The position numbers and the translations under genes are program-made. From Terribium retamae (GTDB lineage: Bacteria > Pseudomonadota > Alphaproteobacteria > Rhizobiales > Rhizobiaceae), in NCBI RefSeq assembly GCF_022347545.1, contig NZ_JAKREW010000001.1, positions 186,001-250,000 on the forward strand: a DNA stretch of 64,000 bases, in the 5' to 3' direction. The notes beneath the pieces were generated by a model. It was not told the DNA's origin and searched no databases. It was given only the letters and a program-made list of their open reading frames with translations. This document shows, piece by piece, positions 18,255 to 27,594 of this stretch; position 1 is the stretch's first letter, and the number at the start of each line of letters is the position of its first letter.

Positions 18255-18960
18255 AGTAACTGATCTCGAAGTCGCCTATGGCGACGTGCGTGCGCTCTGG
18301 GGCGTATCGATTCATGTCGACGCTGGCTCCGTAGTCGCCATTGTTGGCGCCAACGGTGCCGGCAAGACCACGCTGCTGAAAGCCATTTCCGGACTTGTCC
18401 CCGCCAAGCGCGGCGAGATCAAACTCTCCGGCACATCTCTGCTTGGCCGTCTTCCGGAAGACATAGCCCGCTTGGGCATCGCCCATGTGCCCGAGGGGCG
18501 TGGCCTGTTTCGCCAGATGACCGTGCTGGAGAATCTGGAACTGGGTGCCTTCCAGCCCAAGGCACGGGCGAACATGAAACGCGCGCTGGAAAAGGCCTAT
18601 GACCTGTTTCCGCGTCTAAAGGAGAGGACCGGCCAGAAGGCCGGCTCGTTGTCGGGCGGCGAACAGCAGATGCTGGCGATTGCACGTGCCACCATGTCCG
18701 AACCGTCGCTGCTCATCCTGGACGAGCCTTCCATCGGCCTGTCACCACTGGTGGTGCAGCAGATGTTCCAGCTGATCGAGGCGCTGCACAAGCAAGGCGT
18801 CACCATCCTGCTGGTCGAGCAGAACATCCACCAGGCGCTGAAGATCGCCGACTACGCTTTCGTGCTGAAGACCGGCGAACTTGCCATGCAAGGTACGGGC
18901 GCCGAGCTCATCGCCGATCCCGAAGTCCAGAAAGCCTATATGGGCGTATTGGAGCTGTGA
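18235..18960 (+). CDS. Liv-type ABC transporter ATP-binding protein (LivF-like)
   Basis: The second ATPase of the importer, 241 residues, with Walker A GANGAGKTT, signature LSGGEQQMLAIARA, Walker B LLILDEPSIGLSP and the LivF-typical AHVPEGRGLFRQMTVLENLELG. No ATG is available at the right place. TTG 18235 has GAGG six bases ahead and lies within the end of livG; TTG 18247 is an alternative. The stop overlaps the permease start as TGATG. Confidence 0.92.
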   Translation: MANRLLEVTDLEVAYGDVRALWGVSIHVDAGSVVAIVGANGAGKTTLLKAISGLVPAKRGEIKLSGTSLLGRLPEDIARLGIAHVPEGRGLFRQMTVLENLELGAFQPKARANMKRALEKAYDLFPRLKERTGQKAGSLSGGEQQMLAIARATMSEPSLLILDEPSIGLSPLVVQQMFQLIEALHKQGVTILLVEQNIHQALKIADYAFVLKTGELAMQGTGAELIADPEVQKAYMGVLEL

Positions 18961-19850
18961 TGACCTTGCCATCGCCGGAGATCCTGCTGCAGCTATCCAT
19001 CAACGGCGCGCTCGGTGGCGCCATGTATGGTGTCGCCGCCGTCGGATTGAGCCTCATTTTCGGTACCATGCGCCTGATCTTCCTCGCGCAGGGCGCCATG
19101 ATCATCCTGGCCGCCTATCTGGTGCGTGCTTTGTTTCAACACCTCGGCATCGACCCGTTCCTGTCGTTACTGATCATGGTTCCGGTCGGTCTGGTCGCCG
19201 GATGGTTGATCTATCAGGGCCTGTTCCGCAAGGCGGCCGCTGAGGAAGATCGCAACATCTCACTGCTGATTGCTGTCGGGGTCATGTTCCTGGTGCAGAA
19301 CCTGATGACTGTCATATGGGGCGGCAACACCGCCGCCGTGGTCACCACTTACACGGCGAGCGGCATTGAATTGCTGGGCGTGCGTGCCTCCTTCACCCGC
19401 TCCATGGGCTTCCTGATTGCGCTCGCGGGTACCGCTCTTGTCGTGCTGTTCCTGCGCAAGACTTTGGTCGGCAAGGCGGTGAGGGCGGCCTCGGAAGATA
19501 TGACGGCGGCAACGCTGATGGGCATCAGCCCGCACAAGGTCAATGCCATCGCCTTCGCGATCGGCATCGCGCTGGCAGGCGCCGCAGGCGTTGCTGTGGC
19601 GACGACCTTTCCCTTCAATCCATTCGCCGGCTTCATCTTCAGCCTCAAGGCGCTGGTGGCGCTGGCGCTTGGCGGCATCGGCAATGTCACAGGAGCACTG
19701 GCTGGCGGAATTATCCTTGGTCTTATCGAGGCTTACACACAGTTCTTCATCTCTGGCGGCTGGACCAACGCCATCGCCTACGGCGTCTTCCTGGCTGTCT
19801 TGATGTTCAAGCCGGAAGGGCTTTTCAGCCGGCCCTACAAGAAAGCATGA
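18960..19850 (+). CDS. Liv-type ABC transporter permease (LivH-like)
   Basis: A 296-residue inner-membrane permease with about eight hydrophobic helices. It begins with the LivH-typical INGALGGAMYGVAAVGLSLIFG and has GGIGNVTGALAGGIILGLIEAY near the end. GTG 18957 is also in frame, but ATG 18960 has GGAG five bases ahead and overlaps the preceding stop. It forms the translocation pore together with the LivM-like partner. Confidence 0.92.
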   Translation: MTLPSPEILLQLSINGALGGAMYGVAAVGLSLIFGTMRLIFLAQGAMIILAAYLVRALFQHLGIDPFLSLLIMVPVGLVAGWLIYQGLFRKAAAEEDRNISLLIAVGVMFLVQNLMTVIWGGNTAAVVTTYTASGIELLGVRASFTRSMGFLIALAGTALVVLFLRKTLVGKAVRAASEDMTAATLMGISPHKVNAIAFAIGIALAGAAGVAVATTFPFNPFAGFIFSLKALVALALGGIGNVTGALAGGIILGLIEAYTQFFISGGWTNAIAYGVFLAVLMFKPEGLFSRPYKKA

Positions 19851-20830
19851 CCGCCATGGCCAATGTATCCTGGAAATGGGCGGCAGCGCTGCTCACCATC
19901 ATCCTCGCTCTGGTGCCGTTCTGGCCGGGGGCGATCGACAGCTACCTGCTCTCCTTCCTGTTCTTCGTTTTTATCTATGCGGTGATGGCGCAGGGCTGGA
20001 ACCTGGTTGCCGGCTTCGGCGGGCAGATCAGCCTCGGCTCGCACGCCTTCTTCGGGCTTGGCGCCTACACGACGGCGATCCTGTGGAGCGGCAACTATCT
20101 CTGGGGCTCGCTCTATGAGACCTTCCCGCGCATCTATTACTTCGATCCTGTGACCATGGTGCTGAGCGGTCTGGTAGCGGCACTGGCGGCCGCGCTGATC
20201 GGCCTGCCGCTGCTTTCCAAGCTGCGGGGCGACTATTTCGCCCTGGGCACGCTGGGGTTTGGCGAAATCGTCAAAGTCATCTTCGTCAATGGCGGCGACT
20301 TCACCGGCGGTGCTTTCGGCGTCATTGCCCCCTCCAGCACCTTCGAGACGCTGATGCCGCACTACTGGACCGGCCTGGGCCTCACCGTCGGCACCGCGGT
20401 CGCAATCGGCTGGCTGATGCGCTCGCGTTATGGCCTGGCGCTGATCGCCGTGCGCGATGACGAGATGGCGGCGTCCGCCAACGGCATCAACACGCTGAAG
20501 GTCAAGGTTGCCGCCTTTGCCGGCAGTGCTTTCATCGCCGGTCTCGCCGGCAGCCTGTACAGCTACTACATCTTCCATGTCGGACCGGATTCCGTCTTCA
20601 ACCTGGACTGGATGCTGTTGCCGCTGATGATGACCGTGGTGGGCGGTACCGGCACCATCCTCGGGCCGGTCCTCGGCGCTTTCATCATGTATGCAGTGTT
20701 CGACGTCGCCCGCATCATCGTGCCGGACTATCACCCCATCATCTCGGGGCTGACCATCATCCTGGCGATGCTGTTCCTGCCGAAGGGACTGGTGCGGAAA
20801 ATCCTGCCGATGTCGGTGGCACGGAACTAA
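19847..20830 (+). CDS. Liv-type ABC transporter permease (LivM-like)
   Basis: A 327-residue inner-membrane permease, partner of the LivH-like protein. LivM landmarks are GWNLVAGFGGQISLGSHAFFGLGAY near the N-terminus and RDDEMAASANGIN plus GGTGTILGPVLGAF later. It overlaps the LivH-like gene by four bases (ATGA) and ends the operon; a convergent AraC-type regulator gene follows after 46 bases. Confidence 0.92.
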   Translation: MTAMANVSWKWAAALLTIILALVPFWPGAIDSYLLSFLFFVFIYAVMAQGWNLVAGFGGQISLGSHAFFGLGAYTTAILWSGNYLWGSLYETFPRIYYFDPVTMVLSGLVAALAAALIGLPLLSKLRGDYFALGTLGFGEIVKVIFVNGGDFTGGAFGVIAPSSTFETLMPHYWTGLGLTVGTAVAIGWLMRSRYGLALIAVRDDEMAASANGINTLKVKVAAFAGSAFIAGLAGSLYSYYIFHVGPDSVFNLDWMLLPLMMTVVGGTGTILGPVLGAFIMYAVFDVARIIVPDYHPIISGLTIILAMLFLPKGLVRKILPMSVARN

Positions 20831-20876
20831 CACTCTCTCGGAGGCTCCGATTGCCCTCTATATGGAGGGTAGATCG
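20831..20876. terminator. Short convergent gap between the livM-like and araC-like genes
   Basis: This 46-base gap holds two weak dyads, CGG/CCG around 20839-20849 and CCCTC/GAGGG at 20854-20869. Either could be part of a two-way terminator, but neither has a clear T-run. Confidence 0.3.
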
Positions 20877-21824
20877 TCAATGCAGCCGGCTAAGCACGGT
20901 ATCGCGCAATTCGCGCGGCGAGACTTCATATTTTGCCTTGAAGGCACGCGAGAAGTGGGCGCTCGAGTTGAAGCCGCATGCAAAGGCGATCTCGGAGATC
21001 GACGCGCTGTTGCCCGCCATCAAAGCTTCGCGACTGCGGTCCAGGCGGCGATCCCAGACAAAACGCTCCAGCGTGATGTTTTCTCCTTCGAATGCCCGAT
21101 GCAAATACCGGCGTGAACAACCCATATGGCGGGCGATTTCATCGGCGGAGAGGTCGCTGCGCGACAGGTTGGCGTCGATATAGGCGATGATGCGTTCGCG
21201 CAACGCTTCCAGCGGTGACCGACGCTGGTCCGCGACCTGCGGTTTGGCGCAGATCAGCCCATTGACCAACTGCATCAGGCTTTCACCGACGCGCCGGCAA
21301 TTGGCTTCGTCGAGTCTGCGGCCGTCGTCTATGGCCATGCGCATCAGTCCGGACACGATATGGGTCAGACTGTCATCGTCGCCGGGCAAGGGCAGGGGCG
21401 CGGAGAGCCTCGCCAGCGTATCATCGCTGAAGGTGGAACGCGGCACCTGCAGGATGAGTTGGTCGACGCTTGTCAAATTCTGCAAGGAATAGCTGCGCAC
21501 CGGATCGTAGATGATGGCCGAGCGCGGATTGAGGTCGACGGCCACCGATTGCTGCTCGAAATGGCTGCGGCCGGCAACCTGCACAAGGATCTTGATGGCG
21601 TCGGGATCGAAGCTGCGCCAATGGGCACGGTCATTGACCACGACATGTGCCTTGGCTCTGATCTCGGAAAGCCGGCACGGGCCCAGATTGACGGAAACCA
21701 GTTTGGGGATCGATTCGACCGAGCCGCGCGCAAAACGTTGCGTGATCGGACCGAACAGGATGCGGGACGTAGACAGGAAAGCTTCGCCGTCGGCGATGCT
21801 GACATGGCGGGCGGCATGCTGCAT
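20877..21824 (-). CDS. AraC family transcriptional regulator, FeaR-like
   Basis: A 315-residue activator with an N-terminal ligand-binding region (about 1-190) of the AraC-binding type found in FeaR and similar regulators, and a C-terminal double helix-turn-helix (about 215-315): LSADEIARHMGCSRRYLHRAF and SISEIAFACGFNSSAHFSRAFKAKYEVSPREL. ATG 21824 has GAGGAGG five bases ahead; an ATG 45 bases upstream is less likely. It closes the first catabolic island and is convergent with the livM-like gene, so it is the natural candidate to activate the divergent promoters at 13926-14121. FeaR activates aromatic amine catabolism in Escherichia coli; the matching role here is inferred. Confidence 0.86.
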   Translation of the reverse strand: MQHAARHVSIADGEAFLSTSRILFGPITQRFARGSVESIPKLVSVNLGPCRLSEIRAKAHVVVNDRAHWRSFDPDAIKILVQVAGRSHFEQQSVAVDLNPRSAIIYDPVRSYSLQNLTSVDQLILQVPRSTFSDDTLARLSAPLPLPGDDDSLTHIVSGLMRMAIDDGRRLDEANCRRVGESLMQLVNGLICAKPQVADQRRSPLEALRERIIAYIDANLSRSDLSADEIARHMGCSRRYLHRAFEGENITLERFVWDRRLDRSREALMAGNSASISEIAFACGFNSSAHFSRAFKAKYEVSPRELRDTVLSRLH

Positions 21825-21985
21825 GGGTTCCTCCTCGGTAGGGCCTCCCGTCTTGGTGCGGGCTGGCATGACAACGCCGCATCAGCGGGTGACATATTTG
21901 AAACGGAACTTAACACGCTAACCATTCTTTTCGCAACGCGCATGAAAGTGGTCGCGAGCGGATGGTCAAGCGAAGTCGGAGCCTG

Positions 21986-22759
21986 TTATCCCAATGCTCT
22001 TTCTGCTGGCTCTACCGGTTCGCCAATCAGTTGTTTGGTGATCCGCCGGGTAGCTTCAATCACCAAGGCGCCTTGAACCGCAGCTACGGAATCATCGGCG
22101 CGCGATACCGGCGATGCGATTGCCACCGTGCCGATGGGATAGCCGTCGGAGCCGAGAATTGGTGCCGCGACTGAATGAACGCCTTCCTCATAACCTTGCC
22201 CGCTGCGCGAATAGCCACGCTCCGCCGCAAGCCATACGGCCTGCAACACCTGTTTTGCGTCTGTCATGGTGTGAGGAGTAAAGGCGGCGAGGGGTGTCCG
22301 CAGACAGTCGCGTCGTATTTCCTCGCGCACGAAGGCAAGCAGGGCGAGGCCCGACGCCGTGCCATGCAGCGGCAGGATCTGGCCGACATTGACATTGACG
22401 CGGTTGGCCTTGGGTGAGAGCTCGACATGGATGGTGAGCAAGGCTCCTGCACTGTATTCCGAAATATGCACAGTCTCGCCGGTCTGCTGTGACAGCTCAC
22501 GCAGAATAGGTATGGCGACCGGCAACAGCGGCAATTGCGCGTCGCGAATACGCGCGAGCCGCGTCAGGCCGGCTCCTAGCCGATAGCGACGGCTTACCGG
22601 CTCTTGTTCGACGAGACGGTGTTCGGCCAGCGCCATCAGCAGGCGACGCGCCGTTGCCTTGTCGAGCCCAGCTTTTCGGGAGAGGTCCGAAAGCCCAATT
22701 TCCGGTTCTTCCAGCGTGAACAGCTCCAGCAGGGATACGGCTTTGCGCACGGTACTCAT
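21986..22759 (-). CDS. IclR family transcriptional regulator
   Basis: A 257-residue IclR regulator with an N-terminal winged helix (about 1-70; LSDLSRKAGLDKATARRLLMALAEHRLVEQ) and a C-terminal effector domain (about 75-250) with LPLHGTASGLALLAFV and YEEGVHSVAAPIL. It is divergent from the aminotransferase operon across 155 bases that contain a perfect inverted repeat, the usual arrangement for an IclR protein controlling a catabolic operon and itself. Confidence 0.9.
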   Translation of the reverse strand: MSTVRKAVSLLELFTLEEPEIGLSDLSRKAGLDKATARRLLMALAEHRLVEQEPVSRRYRLGAGLTRLARIRDAQLPLLPVAIPILRELSQQTGETVHISEYSAGALLTIHVELSPKANRVNVNVGQILPLHGTASGLALLAFVREEIRRDCLRTPLAAFTPHTMTDAKQVLQAVWLAAERGYSRSGQGYEEGVHSVAAPILGSDGYPIGTVAIASPVSRADDSVAAVQGALVIEATRRITKQLIGEPVEPAERALG

Positions 22760-22846
22760 GATCGGTCCCTAAAACGATAGTTAGCGTGTGAATTAACTTG
22801 ACAGCCGGCGGCCAAGCCTGCAGTCTGCATACAACAAATAAAACGG

Positions 22847-22865
22847 CGGTTCAAATAATGAACCG
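22847..22865. promoter_or_regulatory. Probable IclR operator
   Basis: CGGTTCA and TGAACCG form perfect 7-base arms around AATAA. The symmetric GGTTC...GAACC form is typical of IclR-family operators. It lies 50 bases before the aminotransferase start and about 90 bases from the iclR-like start. Confidence 0.6.
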
Positions 22866-22914
22866 ATAACGCTTCGATCGTGCCTGGGACGGCATGCACA
22901 GGGAGGTTCACAGC

Positions 22915-24309
22915 TTGACGCTTGCTGCCCGAACAGACCGTAACACGGCGACCATTGCGGAGTTGCTCGACCGGGAACAGGAGCGCTTCCTGCTTACCCA
23001 TCCGCGCTCGGCGGAGGCCTGGGAGGAGGGGCAGCGGCACTTCCTTTATGGCGGTCCATCACACTGGATGCGCCGCTGGGCAGGTGGCTTCCCGGTCTAT
23101 GCCGCAGAAGCCAAGGGCGCGCATATCCGCGACATCGACGGCCACGACTACGTCGACTTCGCCCTCGGCGACACCGGCGGCATGTGCGGCCACGCGCCTA
23201 AGGCGGTGACGCGCGCAGCACTCAAACAATTGCAGAACGGCACCACCATGATGCTGCCAACCGAGGACAGCCTGTGGGTGGGCGCGGAGCTTTCCCGCCG
23301 TTTCGGCCTGCCTTACTGGACGCTGACGACGTCGGCCACCGACGCCAACCGCGGCGCTATCCGCATCGCCCGCATGATCACCGGCCGGCCGAAAGTGCTG
23401 GTGTTTTCCGGCTGCTATCACGGCGGCGTCGAGGAAGCGCATGTCGAGATCCGCGACGGCAAGGTCGGCCTGCGCAACATGATCCATCCGAACGGCGTTG
23501 ATCATTCGACAGTATCACGAGTAGTCGAGTTCAATGATGTCCAAGCGCTCGAACAGGCGCTGTCGGCCGGCGATGTCGCCTGCGTGCTGACCGAGCCGCT
23601 GATGACCAATTTCGGCATGATCCCGGTTGCCGACGGCTTTCACGCGGCACTGCGCGAAATCACGCGCCGCACAGGCACGGTTCTGATCATCGACGAAACG
23701 CACACGATTTCGAGCGGCCCCGGCGGCTACACCAGCCAGCATGGGTTGGAGCCGGACATGCTCGTGGCCGGCAAGGCAATCGCCGGCGGTATTCCAGCCG
23801 GTGTCTTTGGCGTGTCGCAAGAAATCGCCGAGCGGCTGTGGACGATCGTACCCAAGGTCAATCCGCGTGTCCGCCAGTCCGCGCATCTCGGCATCGGCGG
23901 CACGCTGGCAGGCAACGCGCTGACGGTGGCCACCATGCGCGCCGTGCTGGAAGAGATTTTGACGCCTGCGAACTTCGAACTGATGGCAGCTAACGCAACC
24001 CGGCTTGCCGAAGGTGCGCGGAACATCATCAAGGCCCGCGAACTGCCCTGGCATGTCACGCAGATCGGTGCGCGCGCTGAGATCATGTTCATGCCGAAGC
24101 CGCCACGCAATGGCGCGGAGGTGATTGCAAGCAGACGCGGCGACCTCGAGACGCTGCTGCACGCTTACTACATGAATGAAGGCATACTGGTAACGCCCTT
24201 CCACACCATGTTCCTGATGTGTCCGGCCACGACCGCCGAGCAGGTCGATCGTCATACGGAAGTGTTCGGGCGTTTCGTCGACCTTCTCGCCGACGCGGGG
24301 GTCTCCTGA
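22915..24309 (+). CDS. Class III PLP-dependent aminotransferase, glutamate-1-semialdehyde aminomutase-like
   Basis: A 464-residue PLP enzyme of aminotransferase class III. Landmarks: SGCYHGGVEEAHVE, the PLP-binding aspartate in VLIIDETHTISSGPGG, the presumed Schiff-base lysine in LVAGKAIAGGIPAGVFG, and a GTLAGNALTVATMRA segment typical of the glutamate-1-semialdehyde aminomutase branch. Starts: TTG 22915 has GGGAGG eight bases ahead; ATG 22894 is in frame but lacks a good site. It opens the second catabolic operon and is followed by two SDRs, so it probably removes the amino group from an imported amino compound. It is not heme-pathway HemL, because context and insertions differ. Confidence 0.85.
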   Translation: MTLAARTDRNTATIAELLDREQERFLLTHPRSAEAWEEGQRHFLYGGPSHWMRRWAGGFPVYAAEAKGAHIRDIDGHDYVDFALGDTGGMCGHAPKAVTRAALKQLQNGTTMMLPTEDSLWVGAELSRRFGLPYWTLTTSATDANRGAIRIARMITGRPKVLVFSGCYHGGVEEAHVEIRDGKVGLRNMIHPNGVDHSTVSRVVEFNDVQALEQALSAGDVACVLTEPLMTNFGMIPVADGFHAALREITRRTGTVLIIDETHTISSGPGGYTSQHGLEPDMLVAGKAIAGGIPAGVFGVSQEIAERLWTIVPKVNPRVRQSAHLGIGGTLAGNALTVATMRAVLEEILTPANFELMAANATRLAEGARNIIKARELPWHVTQIGARAEIMFMPKPPRNGAEVIASRRGDLETLLHAYYMNEGILVTPFHTMFLMCPATTAEQVDRHTEVFGRFVDLLADAGVS

Positions 24310-24311
24310 GG

Positions 24312-25109
24312 ATGGGCACGCAGGGCTTCGATCTGAGCGGACGGGTTGCCTTGGTGACGGGCGGCGGACGCGGTATCGGCGCTGCGATCGCCACCCGTTT
24401 TGCCGAAGCCGGTGCTTCCGTCGTCATCGCCAACCGTACCCTTGATGTGGCTGAGGCGCTCGCCGCAGAACTCACCGCCCGCAGCCTGTCGGTCCGCGCG
24501 GTGCCACTGACCGGGCTTGGTCGACCGGAATTGCATGAGGTCGTCGGCAACGCGGCTTCGAGAGCAGGGCGGCTCGATATCGTGGTTCACAATGCCGGTG
24601 GCTGTCCGTGGGCGTCGATCGACGAGCTCGACGAAGACAAACTCGAACAGGCGCTGTCATTGAACCTCAAGGCATGTTTCTGGCTGGCACAGGCTGCGAC
24701 CCCCATCATGCGCAAGCAGAATTTCGGTCGCATCCTGGTGACATCATCGGTCTCGGCGCGGGTCGCCATGGCCGGTGGTGCGCATTATTCGGCTGCCAAG
24801 GCCGGCGTGAATGCCTTTGTCCGGGGCGCTGCCTTTGAATATGCCCGTGATGGCATCACCGTGAATGGGGTTGAGCCGGGCTTCATTACCAAGGACGGCG
24901 GCTCGATGAGCAAGCCCGAAGTGGCGAACCGGCTCAGTCAATTTATCCCGGTCGGGCATTATGGCGAAGCCGACGATATTGCCTTCGCCATGCTCTATCT
25001 GGCGTCGCCTGAAGCCAAATACACCACAGGCCAGACCATCATCGTCGATGGCGGATCCACGCTGCCTGAAACCGGTTACGCGGTCGAAAAGCAATGGGGG
25101 TTGTCGTGA
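24312..25109 (+). CDS. Short-chain dehydrogenase/reductase (SDR)
   Basis: A 265-residue classical SDR with cofactor motif TGGGRGIG near residue 18, VHNAGG, a catalytic serine in LVTSSVSAR, and YSAAK. The frame opens upstream inside the aminotransferase, but ATG 24312, two bases after that gene's stop, gives a normal SDR N-terminus. It would act on the keto or hydroxy product of the aminotransferase pathway; the exact substrate is unknown. Confidence 0.88.
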   Translation: MGTQGFDLSGRVALVTGGGRGIGAAIATRFAEAGASVVIANRTLDVAEALAAELTARSLSVRAVPLTGLGRPELHEVVGNAASRAGRLDIVVHNAGGCPWASIDELDEDKLEQALSLNLKACFWLAQAATPIMRKQNFGRILVTSSVSARVAMAGGAHYSAAKAGVNAFVRGAAFEYARDGITVNGVEPGFITKDGGSMSKPEVANRLSQFIPVGHYGEADDIAFAMLYLASPEAKYTTGQTIIVDGGSTLPETGYAVEKQWGLS

Positions 25110-25879
25110 GCGGGCGCTTGCAGGGGCGCAGGGCGCTGATCACCGGCGCCGCCACCGGCATGGGGCGTGCGACAGCCGAGCTTTTCAGCAGGCATGGCGC
25201 TGAGATCATCCTGTTCGGGTTGGGTGGAGAGGCGCTCGACGATGCGGCCAAGACAAGTGGCGGCAAGGCCGTGCATGGCGACATCACCGACAAGGCGGAT
25301 GTGGCGCGTGCTATCGATGCCTGCAGCGGTCAGATCGACATACTCGTCAATGCAGCCGGATTGCTGATCCCCGACAAGCCGGAAACGGTGTCCAACGAGA
25401 TTTGGGAAAAGACCTTTGCCGTCAATGTAACGGGCACGATGATGGCATGCAGGGCCGCGCTGCCGTTGCTGAAGAAAAAAGGCGGCTCCGTCGTCAACAT
25501 CGCCTCGGTAGGGGCCTTCAATGCCAGTGCGCAGAACGCTGCTTATTCGGCGAGCAAGGCGGCGCTGGTCTCCTACACACGCTCGCTTGCCTATGCTCAT
25601 GGGCCGGACGGCATTCGCGCCAACGCGCTTGCTCCCGGTTGGGTGCGCACGCCGATGAGCGAGGAGGAGATGGAGGCTGCGGCGATCGCCAACGGCTCGA
25701 CGCCGGAGCAGGAATTCGCGGCGCTGACGGGCCGCATTGCTTTGCGGCGCATCGCCGACCCTGCCGAGATTGCCTCCTGCTGCTTGTTCCTGGCCTCCGA
25801 CGAGGCGTCCTTCGTGACGGGCGCGGTTCTGGTGGCCGACGGCGGCGGGCGGGCCCCGACACAGAACCGGGCGGTGTGA
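25106..25879 (+). CDS. Short-chain dehydrogenase/reductase (SDR)
   Basis: A 257-residue classical SDR with TGAATGMG, VNAAGLL, NIASVGAF and the active-site YSASK. GTG 25106 overlaps the preceding stop as GTGA and has GGGGG five bases ahead; ATG 25094 in the same frame lacks a binding site. The two consecutive SDRs are clearly different proteins, so they probably catalyse different steps rather than being a recent duplication. Confidence 0.87.
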   Translation: MSGRLQGRRALITGAATGMGRATAELFSRHGAEIILFGLGGEALDDAAKTSGGKAVHGDITDKADVARAIDACSGQIDILVNAAGLLIPDKPETVSNEIWEKTFAVNVTGTMMACRAALPLLKKKGGSVVNIASVGAFNASAQNAAYSASKAALVSYTRSLAYAHGPDGIRANALAPGWVRTPMSEEEMEAAAIANGSTPEQEFAALTGRIALRRIADPAEIASCCLFLASDEASFVTGAVLVADGGGRAPTQNRAV

Positions 25880-25929
25880 GCAGAATACGGCCGCAACGCC
25901 TGCCGAGTGAATTGGGTGGAGGAAAGAGA

Positions 25930-27594
25930 ATGCCGGACAAAAGTGCCGATCTGTTTCTCGGCAACGGCCGCATCTACACGATGAACCGCAAGCAGCCCTG
26001 GGCATCGCATGTGGCGGTGAAGGGCGGGCGCGTCGTGGCGGTCGGCGATGCAGCAGGCGTCGCACCTTTTATCGGAAGCGGTACACGCTCCGTCGATCTC
26101 AAGGGCGCAATGTTGATGCCGGGCGTTGTCGACGTTCACGCCCATCTCATGATGGGTGGCCAGGCGGAGCTGTTCGAACTGCGTTACGCCTCGACCTCCA
26201 GCTTCGAAACCATTGTGGAGAAAGTGCACGAGAAGGCAGTTTCCACCGAGCCTGGCAGCTGGATCATCGGCGGCCAGTGGGGCAGCGACCTGCATGCCAA
26301 GCTGAACAGCCTGGAAGCGCTTGCGCGGTTAGATGCCGCCGCCCAGGGGCGTCCGGTGATGCTACGCGACGACAGCTACCACAACCGCTGGGTCAACTCG
26401 GAGGCAATGCGATTGGCCGGCATCACCAAGGACACGCCCGATCCTGACCAGGGCTCGATCGGCCGCGACCCGGCAACCGGTGCGCCGACCGGCCTGATGA
26501 TCGAATCCGCTTCCGGTCTGGTTGAGAGCGTGATCGCCAATTCCGGCTACTACACCGAGGAAATGGATCGGGCGGCGATGGCGCAGTCCATCTCCACGCT
26601 GAATTCCTATGGTGTGACTGCGTTTCTCGACGCTGCCGCCATGCAGCCGATCCTGGCCGCACTCAAAGGATTGGATGACCGCGGCGAACTGACGGCATGG
26701 TCGGTCTCCGCCATGCCGGCCGTCGAGCCGTCCTTCATGTTCGGCATTACCGGCGATGAATTGATCGCTCTGAAGGATCAGTATCGCAGCGCCCACGCCA
26801 GGCCGGATTTCGTCAAGATCTTCCTGGATGGCGTTCCGGGTGCCAAGACCGCCGCGTTTCATGAACCCTATGTCGCCGATCCGATCCTCGGCTGCTGTTT
26901 TCGCGGCTCGACCATCGTCACGGTGCCGGATCTCATTCGCTGGGTAGGCAAATGCGAAAAGCTCGGGCTGGCGGTGAAAATCCACTGCGCCGGCGACGCC
27001 GCCGTCTCCCAGGCGCTCGATGCCATCGATGTCGTGCGCTCCTTCAACGGCCTGACCAAGCTGATCCACCATATCGCGCATGCCAGCTATATCGCACCCA
27101 CCGACATCCCGCGTTTCGCCGAACTCGGCGTCGCAGCCGACCTGTCACCATTCCTCTGGTATCCAACCAGCTTCCTGGAGGGCCACAAGCAAGCGATGGG
27201 CGTCGAACGCGCGCTGCGCTTCTGGCCGAACCAGCAGCTGCTGGCCGCCGGCGCATTGCTCGCGGGCGGCTCAGACTGGCCCGTCATGCCTAATCCCGAT
27301 CCATGGAACGGCATTGAAGGCCTGGTGACGCGCCAGAACCCGAATGGCGAGTTCGCCGGTGAAGCACTTTGGCCGGAAGAGGCGATCGACGTCGCAACCG
27401 CACTGGAGATCTTCACCATCAATTCGGCGCGCGCCATCGGGCTCGGCGAGACGATCGGTTCGATCGAGGTCGGCAAGTCGGCCGATTTCATCGAACTCGA
27501 TCGCAACGTGCTCGAGATTCCTGTCGACGAGATCGCCGACATCAAGGTCATGACGACCTGGTTCGAGGGAAGGGTTGTGTATGAGCGAACCTGA
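25930..27594 (+). CDS. YtcJ-type amidohydrolase (amidohydrolase family 3)
   Basis: A 554-residue metal-dependent hydrolase of the YtcJ/AepA/N-substituted formamide deformylase group. Metal-site features: HAHL after GVVDV near residue 70 (first strand His-x-His), [15 protein letters not shown] and IHHIAHAS later, and GGSDWPV near residue 450. ATG 25930 is preceded by GGAGGAAAG. The family cleaves amide-like or cyclic amide bonds. It is translationally coupled to a CobW-type metallochaperone, overlapping it by 14 bases, which suggests that the chaperone supplies or checks its metal. Substrate unknown; together with the aminotransferase it suggests degradation of an N-containing compound such as an amide. 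Confidence 0.86.
   Translation: MPDKSADLFLGNGRIYTMNRKQPWASHVAVKGGRVVAVGDAAGVAPFIGSGTRSVDLKGAMLMPGVVDVHAHLMMGGQAELFELRYASTSSFETIVEKVHEKAVSTEPGSWIIGGQWGSDLHAKLNSLEALARLDAAAQGRPVMLRDDSYHNRWVNSEAMRLAGITKDTPDPDQGSIGRDPATGAPTGLMIESASGLVESVIANSGYYTEEMDRAAMAQSISTLNSYGVTAFLDAAAMQPILAALKGLDDRGELTAWSVSAMPAVEPSFMFGITGDELIALKDQYRSAHARPDFVKIFLDGVPGAKTAAFHEPYVADPILGCCFRGSTIVTVPDLIRWVGKCEKLGLAVKIHCAGDAAVSQALDAIDVVRSFNGLTKLIHHIAHASYIAPTDIPRFAELGVAADLSPFLWYPTSFLEGHKQAMGVERALRFWPNQQLLAAGALLAGGSDWPVMPNPDPWNGIEGLVTRQNPNGEFAGEALWPEEAIDVATALEIFTINSARAIGLGETIGSIEVGKSADFIELDRNVLEIPVDEIADIKVMTTWFEGRVVYERT

Noticed and set aside
19835..20833. A 332-residue open frame on the minus strand opposite the livM-like gene
   Set aside because: It mirrors the whole permease gene and has no recognisable domain or ribosome binding site; the plus-strand permease is certain.
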